Assembly: GCF_030272615.1 (NCBI RefSeq)
Contig: NC_081413.1
Coordinates: 608,692,209 to 608,756,208 of the forward strand
From: Cryptomeria japonica
Taxonomy: Eukaryota; Streptophyta; Pinopsida; Cupressales; Cupressaceae
Direction of reading: 5' to 3'
Length of the DNA: 64,000 nt
Shown: positions 1-12,200 of the stretch, piece by piece
Layout of the letters: the number at the start of each line of letters is the position of its first letter
How positions within the stretch are numbered: position 1 is the first letter of the stretch
Program-made: the position numbers and the translations under genes
Notes under the pieces: model-generated
Databases searched by the model: none
What the model was told of the DNA's origin: nothing
The model's input: the letters and a program-made list of their open reading frames with translations, nothing else

Positions 1-2106
1 TAGTGATTTGAGACATGAAAAACTCAAAGAGAATATATTTGACAATGTCATTATCTAACCAATGAATAAATTCAATGAAATCTAAAAATATGTAGGAATA
101 TATTCCTAAATGAATACAAGATAAACTAATGAAGTGTGTTAAAGTTTTGTTTTCCAATCCAAACACAACACTTTTACAAATGCTAAGTGATATATTCAAT
201 AAAAATATGCAATTAATTAACCAACTAATCAAATGCAACGATATATGCAAGAGAAATTGTGAAGTATGCAAATGTAGGATATGTTGGATTCACCAAAATG
301 AATTTAAGAAAGGTGACCATAGGCTAAAATGTGTATAAAGTTGGAATCAATATTTTTTTCCACACAAATAATTAGAAGAGGTGTGAATGGGTTTGAATAC
401 AATCTTTGAGGGAGAGCCAAATAGTCCTAGATCCTCACATGATCTATTTGTGTGATGGTTGTGTGATGAAATTGATTGTATGTGTTCTATTATAAACTAG
501 GTTAAATAAGGCTATATTAAGAAAGCTTACTAGAATGCTTGAAATGTAGAACAAAAGTGTAGAAGATAGTACCAAATCTAGATATGAAATGCAAAGGAGG
601 ATTTGAGGCTAAAACTTCGAGAAAATTGTTTCAGACAAGGTTGTTGGGTGTTGGAGTCATGAAGTATGTTGATGCAGAAGACAATGTCAAAAATAGGTTT
701 TGAAGGCCATTGGATCACTATCCTAAAAATTTAGGGCAGAACTCAGAGCATATTAGCACCTAGCTCTAGTGTTTGAGGGCTTTTTGTTTTTCAAAATATG
801 GTTTTGTTTGCCAGTGTCTACTCTATCCTCATGTAACTTTTGATCATCGTCAATCTTTAGATTTGAGTCTTCACACAAAAAGAGGGAAAATGATCGTGTT
901 GTATAAGGTCTTGCCTAAGTCAAACCCCGTGTTGGTGTTCCCACCTCCACAACAACAATGATGAGTGATAAATCATTGCATACTCCCTCAAGAGTGGAGA
1001 CAAATAAATAATGATAATGATTATCTTAGACGTGAAGCCCTTGCTTAGATTTCCCATAAGGTGTTGTTGAGGTCCTACAAATGTTAGTACATCACATGAT
1101 AACAAAATCACCTCAATTGTAGATGGCAACTTTCTTGATAATGTCCTCAAACTTCTCAATACTTATTTGATCTAGGTAGCTTAATAGAGTTGAATAGAGT
1201 GCATAGGTAGATTGAATTTCTATACTTTCAAATGAGAGATTCACATTTATATGCATGCGACTTACATCTTTTCATTAACAATTATATGAGATATGTTGAC
1301 AATAGGAATACAACTGTTAAGATCTTGACATTGACATTCAACTATTCAAATTTAGAACCAAATTGGAAGGACACTATTTTCCACCTTGTTCTAGCTACTC
1401 AATGGGATATACAATAGATGATGAGACCAATATTGTGAATCTGGACCAAGGATGAGCATGTTTGCACAAGATTAGGCGCAACTTCCAAAATGGGTGCTAA
1501 ATATAGCGTAAAAATGTAAAGGGTAGACAATTTACAATGTTATAGGAACAAGTGAAAAAGGTCAACAAGTACTTTTGTTGAGGGTCAAGCATAAGTCCTG
1601 ACATCTAAGCTTTGCTACAATTAAAAACCACTAGCGGATCAAAACATCAACATACATTGGCCCGTCAAGGGTTGAGCATTAGTCTTGATCTTTAACACTT
1701 GTCAAAATAAATAAGGAGGTAAAAAGAAGGTTGAAAAGCTAATACCTGAATGAAAGTATAATTCAATGAGGGGTATTAAGAGTTAGGTTTAAGTAGGAAA
1801 TATATTAGAAAGGAAAGGATCATTGAAGATGAAGACTAGGACATAAAGGATTGAGGATCAAGAAGAATTTTTTACTTAGAAAAAAAGTAGTTAGAAGTTA
1901 ACACACATACCAATAATTGAAGCTTAAAACACTTCACCATTTTTTACGAGAAGGCATCAGAGATTGAAGAGATGGGGATGGATGGAGAAGGGAGATGGAA
2001 AGTGATAATGGAACCTCAAAGGTCAATGATATAAAAATACAATACTTAGCCATGAACAAAACATCAAGGTCAATATTTGATAGTAATAATGAAGGGTAGT
2101 TACCGA
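1..2106. other. No recognisable gene
   Basis: AT-rich sequence with only short open frames (under 80 codons) that show no familiar motif and no consistent frame. Nothing here can be assigned to a gene or a repeat family by eye; it is probably old decayed repeat. Confidence 0.5.
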
Positions 2107-2640
2107 TGTAGACACCTAAAATTGTCCTAGCCTAATTAAATAAATATTTTATTTATTTAAGTATTCTATCCTAAGCCTTCTATAAATTAAATAGATTTTT
2201 TATTTATTTAATTAATTCACTAATCCTCTTCTAGCCTTTCCCTATTTAAATAAATATTTTTATATTTATTTAAATTATCATTTCCCTAAATTAAATAAAT
2301 ATTTATTTATTTAATTGGTCCCACTTCTTCTATTAATTAAATAGATCTTTATTTAATTAATTAATTAATTAACTTTTTCCCTCCATGACACTTGTCATTT
2401 ATCTCTTCATTTTATCTTAACTACTCCCTTCATATTTTATTATTTCATATACCTACCCTTTAATCCTAGGCGACCATTTATCCTTTCACCTTTTAATCCT
2501 ATCCTTCCATTTTCTAAGGTGTCTATATATAAGAGGATTCCTTCATCCTTTCATAACCCTAACTAACTAATGTGATCAAGCAATCAAGCATCTACACAAC
2601 CACAATCCATTCTTTGTTGAGATCTTGTGCACAATACAAA
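2107..2640 (+). repeat. LTR-like segment with TATA box
   Basis: The segment opens with TGTAGACACC, carries five near-palindromic A/T blocks between about 2130 and 2365, and then a TATA box (TATATATAAG at 2524-2533) followed by a pyrimidine-rich stretch and ACCCTAACTAACTAATG. This order (TG start, AT-rich U3, TATA, short R/U5) is that of a plant LTR. No right border ending in CA and no partner LTR were found, so it may be a solo or truncated LTR; the end given is approximate. Confidence 0.45.
2524..2533 (+). promoter_or_regulatory. Candidate TATA box of the LTR-like segment
   Basis: TATATATAAG about 420 bp into the LTR-like segment. The position and sequence fit a Pol II TATA box at the U3/R boundary. 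This is inferred from sequence only. Confidence 0.35.
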
Positions 2641-5600
2641 ATCTAGAGCAACCATATCAAGCAAGATCAATGGAGATAGGAAACAATGGAGATCAAACCC
2701 TACTAAGCATGTGAATGGTATAATCTTTCATGTTTATGATGTTTTTGATGTTTTGCATGTTTTAGGTTCTTCATTGGTGTATGGTGGATTCTTAATTGTA
2801 GAACTAGGGTTTTAATGTGGTTGGATCTTTGTTGGTTTTACAATAGTTTAACATTCCATTTTCACCATATAAAACCGATAATAGGATGTTCAGGTAAATG
2901 GTAGGAAAACCCTTACACCCAATAGATGTGAGACTTAAGCCAAATTTAGATATTTTTAACATGTGAAAATGATCAAGGACAAGAGAAAGAGGACTACAAC
3001 CAAGAAAAAACATGATAAACTTTATAAATCATTGTAGACTCGTTATTCACAAAGGATCTTGAGACAAAAGGGGATGAAATAACTAAATCACATTAGGCCC
3101 CACAGTAGTTTTTATTGTCAAAACAACAAAGATCAACTTGCAAAACAAAAACCTCTTCACAACAAGAAATGTAAAAAATGAGAAATATCATAAGCAATTA
3201 GTTTAAAGTTTACACAAGAGCCTTGTTTATAAAGGAAACCAAGAAGAGGTGAGAAGGTAGGAATGAAATTATGACTTAACCCTCCAAGTATACGATAGGT
3301 GTAGGACTCTATGGACAAGTGTTAGTACACTTGGTGAGTCTACATAAAGTGAGGCAAAAGTTGATCTAACCTCTAAATGAGCTTAAGTGTGGTGTGAATA
3401 GGACTCAATTTTGTAGGCTAGAAGAAAACTAGTTAGACAAAACAAATTTTTACACTAGCAACCCCCCTTATGCATTACTGAGGGAGTAAGCTAATCACAT
3501 AAAAAAGATTCTCAACAAAATGGCCCCGTGTTAGTTTTTATTCAACTGGTTCTTCTCAAGTCTTGGGCCTCAATAGAAACCTCAAACCTTTAGTTTTGGG
3601 ACTTATTTCTTTCTTTCTCCTCACTCACATTGATCATCCTTTGGTGCTTGTCAAACCTTTGGCCTCGGTAAGAACTTGTATTCTTTAGTTCCAAGACCTT
3701 GTTCCCTCTTGCTCCTGCACCCTAACCAATTGTTTCTTATAAATACTTGAGCCTCACTTGGAACCCATAGCACGATTTCTTCAACAAAAAAAATGGTGCT
3801 AAACGAAGTGGCACTGAGTGCATTAACTTTCCCACTTTCCTGTACTCATTTGCTTACCAGATCATCTATCCTTTTTTAAGCACCATTAATTCATTTCCAG
3901 CACCTACAACTATAAAAAATAATCTTTTATGTGGTTGGATAAAATCCTGAGAGTAAAATATTGCATTCATCTACAATAGTTAATAGTTCTAGGCCATATG
4001 TTAGACACATCATTCTTAGATAGAATTTTTGTGGATTTGATGAGCAATTCTCCTTATTTTTGCACTTAATATTGCAAATCATTAATACAATGGCTTGGAA
4101 AGGTGGAGGGAATGTATTTCATGCCTCCCAATCAATCAAAATGGTTTTGGAATGGACACATCTATAAAATAGTGATTTAATTTGTAGCTAAAGTATGGGT
4201 GTATCGATAATTACAAAAAGTTGGTTGATTTTCAAAGCCCTAATGCAAGTTTTCACATTTCATTTTTTGAGTGACCTAAATAAGGCATATACAGATTCAT
4301 TTTCACTTTTTTGGAAGGGGAATCAATTGAAGGAAAACAAATAGAGAAGAATAATTTTGAAGTGCTCGTGTTTTTTGTTATAGTGTAGGAAAACACATTA
4401 TTTTATAATATTAATGACTTGGGTCCGTCACAAATTTGTAATGAAATGTTGTAATTCTAGAAGAAATAATTTCAAATTGTGGAATCAACATTGCTTGATT
4501 ATCTCCATCAAAATTATGTTCATTTCTTGATGTATGTATAATTAGTTTATCAACCAAATTGTGAAAACTCTACAAAGACTTTGCATAGTATCTAATTATA
4601 ATAGTGAAATAATTACTTAGGTCTATCAATGTATTACTAAGTAAAATTTGCTAAATATTCCACAACCATCATTTGTTTCTCTAAATGCATGTGCAAAACC
4701 TAGCTTGCTTGTGTACTTTTGAGAGAAAAGTCTTATATAAAATATTCATTAATGTTTCATAATGAAGATTCAATCATTACAAGATTTGTATGAACTTGTG
4801 ACTATGTAGCTCTAATTCAAATTGGTACTAGTTTGTTAAGCTTCACTTCTCATCACACATTGTACACTTAAACATATGTTCAATATTAGGGGCTTCTATT
4901 AATATCTTAAATATTTTATAGGATAAGCATATTCTATTGTATCGAAGTGCACAACCTTTCATATTCAAACCAACACATAAGTATATTGTGACACCAATAT
5001 CCAAATACTTTGTACAGAGGTATAGTTTGTAGAAATCCAAGTGTTCGGCCATAGTGTCATTTATTAGTTGAGAACCTTAGAGACCCCCTTGGTCTTGTAT
5101 AACTCTAAGTGAAGGAGGTCTTACCCACCTCAATAGTTGGACCTCAATTGCCCAACTTGAACATAGATTTTTGGTAATATTCCTAACTTTGATACCCCTA
5201 GCACTTGGGAGATTATAAGGCCTTAAGGATTTTGGGCCTACAACTTAGATCATCAACACACTAGAATTTCAAACCTCCCCATCTTAACATACCTTTCCTC
5301 CCAACTTTTCTTTGTTGACAATATGTGTTGTCTTTGATGTCAATCTGATGTTTGACAAATATGTGTTGTCCTTGATGACGTGTTCTTGATGTTCATAAAA
5401 TGTTATGTGGTCATTGATGTTATTGTGTTGTGGTTGATGTCAATGGAGAGAGTGTTGGAAGTGTTGTCATTTATTTTCAAGTTGCAACTTGTATTGGGAT
5501 GCTTGATATGTTTTGTATTGGGTTGAAGAGATACTAGTGATTGCAGTTGCTTTGGTGTGTCGATGTCCACCTTCCTTGGTGTTTGATGTCAATTTTTAGT

Positions 5601-6834
5601 TTAATGTGGTGATGATAATAAGTTGTGGATTCGCAACATGATGACTTGGAAGTGTTGAAACTTGAATATTTTTTGTACGAGAAGTGCATGAAAGAGTATT
5701 TAAAGTTTGGTTGGAAGAATGCTTTGCATTCCTTGACATTCCTCCGCATTTGAGAATTTGGTCTTACAAATTTGGACATAATGTTTATGCTCTATAGACA
5801 CTGAACTACTATCTTTTCATGTTCTCATTGTTGCAACTAATGTGGCTAGTTATTGTTGGTTGTTCTCAATCTTGTTGTTTGTTAGAAGTACATTTGATTG
5901 TTCTAAAAAATGCTCCATATTTCTCCATGTTGATGTTTCAGGTGCTGCAACCTGGAGGACATGCTTTTGGTGTTTGTGTGTTGTCTCAGTTTCGGTTTCA
6001 AGTGTTGAAATATTTTACAAAATGATATATGGGTGTTTTGTTTAGGACCGTGTTTCCGAGCATTTTGGTGATGAAGTGTTCTATGTATGTTTATGTTGTT
6101 CCAACATGTATAGATGTGATAGTGAGAAAGAAGTATTTGGGAATGATGTTGGATGTTTTGGGAATGTCCTTATGTGCTCTGCATGGTGTAGAATATTTTG
6201 GTTGGTGCTACATTGTGTCTGATGTTGTCTTATGGGTAATTACTATGGTTTGATCGATAAAGTTTTATTTTCTAGTTTGTGTTATGATCTTAGCAACATA
6301 TGCCAACTTTAGAGAGTATGTTAAGTTGTATTTGGGTGCTAACTTTGGTGTGTGGGGATCCACATTGAGTTCATTCATTTGGATGCTATGTTTTAGTCAG
6401 ACTAGTTGTGTGCTACATTGTTTATCTACACGTTACCTAGTTATTATCCTTGGATGATGTGTGTAAGTGTGTATATTATTTGGATCTACTTAGAGAAGTA
6501 CAATGTGATATTTTAGGTCCTCTCTATCTCCTGGATTGGACCACATTCACCACAATGATGTTTTGTAGCCAACTTAATAGGCCCCATGCTTATATCTTGT
6601 TTTGGCTAAAATAATTGATGTTTTTTATATTAATTATAAGTTAAGTGCATCATATGAAAATTGTCATAGTAGCAGATCCATTTGTTGTACACAACATAGA
6701 ACTCACAAGGTAGCTTGACTAGTTATATCATCAAAGAATACTGAGTTACAAAATATTTGAAAATGACTACCCTCCAAAAAGCATCGCCTAGCAGATTCTA
6801 CCTATGCAATCCAACCCTGTGGACTATCAACCCA
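2641..6834. other. No recognisable gene; decayed repeat sequence
   Basis: No open frame with a familiar domain. Around 5300-5440 and 5780-6250 there are GTTG/GATG-rich stretches (recurring TGTTGTC and TTGATGT words) like those in plant LTR or leader regions, but no borders could be fixed. The small open frames at 5819-6253 run through this biased sequence and are not supported as genes. Confidence 0.4.
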
Positions 6835-8765
6835 TTTCAGTACTTTCTCTCAAACTCAAAAGTGGTTGTTGGATCATGCAAAGCAGCAACAAGCGGGACT
6901 GGAGGAGGCAGTGACTCCATCTCCAGATCAGCTTCCTCATCGTCCACCAAATCTATCATAGTGCTTATTGGGGTAACAACTAGAGGGAGTGTACAATCAA
7001 AATGCCTGCTCTTTGTTGGATGGTCAGTGTATTGAAGTACATGCACCTAGATCTACCCTTGTACCTACACCAAAGGAGGGTTCTCCCATCTTCTCTTTCC
7101 CTTTCCCTTTCATCTTCAAAGTCCAGACCATTTGTTGCTTCAAAGTAATGTTGAATTCATCTTCATCATCCCGTGGCATGTTGACTGTACACCCATTGGC
7201 TATTTCTTTTTCCAGCATCCTAGTTGATCCTTCACTAAGGAGCTCCTGTAACTTTTCTTCATCAATCTTGAGATAAGGTTGACCTGCATAGAGATGTTAT
7301 GATAAATGAGCCTCCGAAGAGACTCAATAAGACTCCTACCTCTATCATTAAAGATATCATTGTTACAAGCTTTCCAAATGTACCACAAGATGTAAGCATA
7401 TAAAATAGACCAAAAGAATTTAGAGTACCTATTATGCCCACCAATCTTTCCAATGAGCATATTAATATGATTTGAATTACATTTTGCTGGCAGCCCAAAA
7501 AACCTCCAGATTTCTCTAGCAAAGAAACAATAAAAAAGGATATGAGAAATGGTTTCACTACACCTACAGAGCTTGAAAAGATTAAGTTCTCCATTAGGTT
7601 TCTTGATAGGCAACCTACATAGAAGGGAGCGCCACAAGAAGCAATTGATCTTGGGTTCAACAGGGATATGCCAAAGGGATTTAAAGAGTGTAGACCAGGT
7701 GAAGGAGTCCAAGGACAAGTTCCAAGAATGGTTGAGGTGTTGTAGGATCTCATGATTATCTGTAAGCAGCTTGTAGATAAACTTTGATTTGACAGAAGGA
7801 AGAGGGGATTAATTAGGCCATCTCAAGAGGGCAACTCTGGTGTCAATCTTGGAGCAAGGTTTAGGGAGGTTAAGATTAGAACAAGCTTCTCTTACTAAGG
7901 TGTAGGTCCTCCAATGTGACTAGGGGAGATCAAATCTAGATGTCAGGACATCCCAGTTAATAAGGCAGCCCTTCACAATGATATCATCAAAGGTTTTGAT
8001 CCCTTTGCTAGCCCATAATTTTGCTGAACAACCCTGCAAAAGAGCTAGTGGTTTTTCCTTGTGGTAGAGGTTCCACCACATGCTTCTTTCTCCACAAATA
8101 TTATTGTTCTCATCTATAATATTATCACCCTCAATGAGATGAGAGACATAACTCCAAGCCTTCCAAATAGATTTAAAGACATTAGATCCTGCAACTTTTA
8201 ACTCAAACGTTCCTGCCAAAAGGTCATTAAAATGCAATCCTTTCCAATAGGGAGCTTTCCTGGGAGTAGCTCTGGCAATGTTATTTTTAATCAAGACCTT
8301 CCACGGTTCATTTCCTTCGATATCTTTGGAAACCCACTTAATAGCAAAGGGAGATTCCTTGCAGCCTCGGATCTTTCAGCCCAAGTCCACCAAGGTCTTT
8401 GTTCATGTTGCACCATTTCCAGTTAACCCCATGTCTCCTCCTGCCTCCCTTTCCATCAGACCAAAACAAGTCTCTAATTTGTTTCTGAACCATATTAAAT
8501 TGATCCTGAGTGAATAACCAAGAGGAAGCATAGTAGATAGTGTAGGAGGATAGAATTTTCTGACACACGTGGAACCATCCTGCTAAGGAGAGGTATTGTC
8601 TATTCCATTTGCCCAATTTCTTGGTGATCCCGCCTTTAATCCATTCCCACATTTATTTAAGATTAGGGTTGATCGAGAAGGGAATACCCAAATATCTCAC
8701 TATGTGACTAGAGCCACCCCATGCCAAGGAAAACTTAGAGCACCACGGAGGAAAATAATTGATGT
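6835..8765 (-). pseudogene. Truncated LINE (L1-type) ORF2, C-terminal half
   Basis: Read on the minus strand from about 8765 downwards, broken frames give in order: a piece ending in RYLGIPF (end of the reverse transcriptase region), a block with WNRQYLSLAGW and DLGGLGLKDPR (linker after the polymerase domain), and a zinc-binding block (7480-7718) with WHIPVEPKINCFLWRSLL and CRCSETISHILFYC, typical of the zf-RVT domain of plant LINEs. A further tail follows at 7218-6837 in two frames. The catalytic RT core and endonuclease are missing, so the copy is 5'-truncated, as is usual for target-primed insertions, and carries several frameshifts and stops. The 3' end was not located exactly. Confidence 0.8.
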
Positions 8766-9028
8766 AACTTGTAATGAAGAAGATGACATATATAAGAGAC
8801 CAATTTAGAGTTGTGAAGTGTGGATGGCGTGGGTGTTGTGATGTGAGTGAGTAAATCAAAATATGTGTGAATTTTCTTTCATGAATATATCAATTGCAGA
8901 GTTGTGTGATGCGAAGACAATGACAATGTGGTGGTGATTGTTGTTGGAGTTGGCTACTTGTGATTGTGGTTCAAGTGCTACTTCATTTGGAGAAGAATTT
9001 ATCCTACTACTTCAGATATTGTGATATT
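8766..9028. other. Short gene-free stretch
   Basis: AT-rich sequence with GTGGTG/TTGTTG-rich words between the LINE fragment and the 44 bp repeats. No gene seen. Confidence 0.4.
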
Positions 9029-9204
9029 GTATCTTGCCCTAGAGAAGTGATCTTCAACCTGCAAGTCATTTTGTATCTTGCCCTGGAGTAGTGAGCTTCA
9101 ACCTACAAGTTCTTTTGTATCTTTCCATAGAGCAGTGAGCTTTGCACTACAAGTCCTTGTGTATCTTAACCTAGGATAGTGCATATTAGTCTGCAAGTCT
9201 TTTA
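9029..9204 (+). repeat. Tandem repeat, four 44 bp units
   Basis: Units start at 9029, 9073, 9117 and 9161, each beginning GTATCTT and carrying AGTGAGCTTCAACCTACAAG or a close variant. The first two units are most alike and the fourth is most diverged. The repeat is followed by pyrimidine-rich sequence and ATTCACCCCCCTC at about 9443, a motif common near the 3' ends of plant copia-like LTRs, so the array may sit inside an LTR. That placement is inference. Confidence 0.75.
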
Positions 9205-12200
9205 GATAGCAGTGTGCTACCTTAGTAGTGAGCCTAAAATAGTTTTGTAATCATTTCATGTATTGTGAATTGACTCTCACCATGGTTTTTCTCTATTTTA
9301 GTTTTTCATTTAAATTTGGTGTTTTCTTGTGCATTGTGTTTCTTTGCTCTATTCTTCATTGTTGTTGATAAAGTGAAAGATAAGATGATTGTGTTTTGGA
9401 ATGATAAAGTTTAAGGTATAAATTTTTGAGGTCCAAAAGTTAATTCACCCCCCTCGCAATCCTAAGGTGTGTTCAACTTGATTTTCCTCTAAGCATATTA
9501 CAATATTTGACTCATCCATCTAAGGATACATCGCATCAATCCCCTAACTTAATTCGCTTCTTTCGTTAGGCTATTAGAGTTGTCCATTTCATCATCCCTT
9601 TCCTCTATATCCCACTCTTTTTCTTGCCTTGTTGGATTTTTAGACTTGTCCTTACCATCATGTCTACCTGATCTTTGATATCTGACGAGTGGCAAAATCT
9701 ATGACTTACAAACTTTGAAACTCTTGCTATTTTTCATTGTTCATCTAATGCACCTCCCTATATGAATTGCCACCATTAATGCTTAGATGAATCACACATC
9801 TTTTAAAAGGTTTTTGTGGGCATAAAAGAATCCTTTAATGATGGGGACATGAATCTACATGTACCTTCAATGTTATGAATGAAAAAAAGACCTTGACTAA
9901 CATTAATGTAGTAGTTAAAGTTTCAAACCCTATGGGATATCTCCCCATTATTACAAAGTATAGTTGTAGATCACATTAAATATTTTTTTGTACCCCCTAT
10001 GTATACTGAGGGGCACATAACACAATTTTCAAGCACAATTCAATTTAAACCAATGCCTATTAGATATAGATATATGTTGCATACCAATCATGATATCTTG
10101 GCATTTAATGTAGGTTTTGACATTTATTCTAGAGGTATTGAGGATTTAGAGTATGAAGAGAAGATTGTAATGCAATATTCTACATAGAAACCTTAACCAA
10201 ACAACCTTGTTACACGCACTTCTATTTTATATTCAAGGATGAAACTTACAGATTTTTTAATTATTAGAGGATGAAAACCCTTATGGATCATGTGTAGTAG
10301 AGGATGAACCCCTTTGGTTGGAGGATGAGCTCATTCAAAGTTTTTATTTGAGCTTTATGTTCACAAATCTCATAAGTACCATGCATCCCAACAATCATGG
10401 TGTAAGAATTCATGTTCCAATTGCTAATAGTTATAAGAGTAGCACAATACAATGTTTATAGCACATTTTTTCTAATGCAATAGATATTCTATAGTGTCTT
10501 ATGTATTTTGTGAACCAATTATTGTGGGTGATGTATAGTAAATTTGGTGAAAGCTTGGCTACTCTTTATGCCATTGTATCTATTGTTACAACATTTTGTA
10601 GACTTGTGTGATAGGGAAAAACTTTACAACTTGTTTACCAATCTTTTGGATCTAATTTCTAATTTGGGTGATCTTTGTTGACGCAAAAAAACATGTTTTC
10701 TAATCTAGTTTTAAATGTTAATGCATAAATGTGAAAGAATATTATGTTTTTTCCCAAATCATACTAAAAACCCTAAACATGAAGTTTATTAGTTCAAACA
10801 CTCGAGTCTAGTTTTTTTAGTTTGGGAAACAACTCAATTCTACTACATATTTGTCTTTTTTTTATGGACTGGCCTATAATATGAGGGTTTAGATTTATTA
10901 CGTAAATGAAAAGAGAAAACTTTGAGTGTTGGTAACAAATTGCATACCTATTTAAATAAAAAAATTAAGTTGCTATAAGTTTTCAATATAGGTAACTACT
11001 ATGATATTATAGCACCCAATTAAAGAGCATTTGAAGAAGATTTTAAAAGTAATTACATGAATATATTATCGGGGACATTATAGTTGCCCAATCAAAGCTT
11101 GTTTTCTACAAGCCTATGAATCATGGAGTTGTCAAATGTTATTAATGGTTTCAATATAGAGTACTAGACTAATTTCAATGCATATGAAACTCTTTATATA
11201 GAGTTTTGAAGATAAATTCTTTTTTACACTTCAAGGATTAATTAGATTATCAATAGAAGAGACTACTAAATAGTTTACAACATATCATAATTTACTAGAA
11301 GATTTGAAGATATCTTTTTCATAAATTATGTATAACTTTTCTTTACAAGCTATGTAAAGTAGATAAAAACAAAGGGGAGACAAACCTTGGGAGTTAAACC
11401 ATAAATTTGAAAAAAAAAATGAAATGATGTTTGATTAAGAGTTGGAGAAATATACTAAATAACTAGAAAAACATATGATGGAACCTAAACCTATGACAAG
11501 TGTTCTTGGGAACAATTTGTTTGAAGAAGAAAACAAAAAGAGAAAAGCAATAGAGGTTCAACAAGTCACAAAGGAGTAAAAAGAATCGACATTGGATGTT
11601 GTAGGTAAATATTCCTTAGATAATATTTCAGTGTTCTCTAATGAGCTCTTACTTCAAGAGATTGTTAGTTGTAATTAAGCTAATGAAAAATTAGCATTGG
11701 AAGAAATTGGAGTCACCACTATCAACAAGGAATACACAAATCCCTTGTGAGTATATAATTGTTGTTGTCCAAAAAGTAGAGGTGATAAGTGACACCACTC
11801 TTGTATGGGATTATATAAATTCATTTCATGACCTAGAATTATAATAGTTGAGTACAAAGGAGAAAACCATTTGAAATTGCAAGAATGTGATCATAACAAA
11901 ATTTTACAAGATTATCTCATGTAGATGAAAGGTATGGAATCTAAGGTTGGAAGATTTTTATTTTATTTTTGATAGTGTAGATGATTGATCATGTTACTAA
12001 TGCCTTCATACCAAAAAGGGTTAGCTTAATCAACTTCAAAATGGAAGACAAAAGTGAGCCTTTCAATTGCTTCCTTGAGTTATACTCAAGAAATAAGAAA
12101 GATAATAGAAGCATGGATTTAAACCATCATTTTCATATTATGTCATTACCATGTTTTCATCTCAATGAGAACTATTGTGATGGCAATGAGAGGGTGAAAG

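Noticed and set aside
5819-6253. Consecutive plus-strand frames of 67-74 codons suggesting a gene
   Set aside because: They switch frame, are rich in V, L, F and C from GTTG/TTGT-biased DNA, and show no domain or splice pattern.
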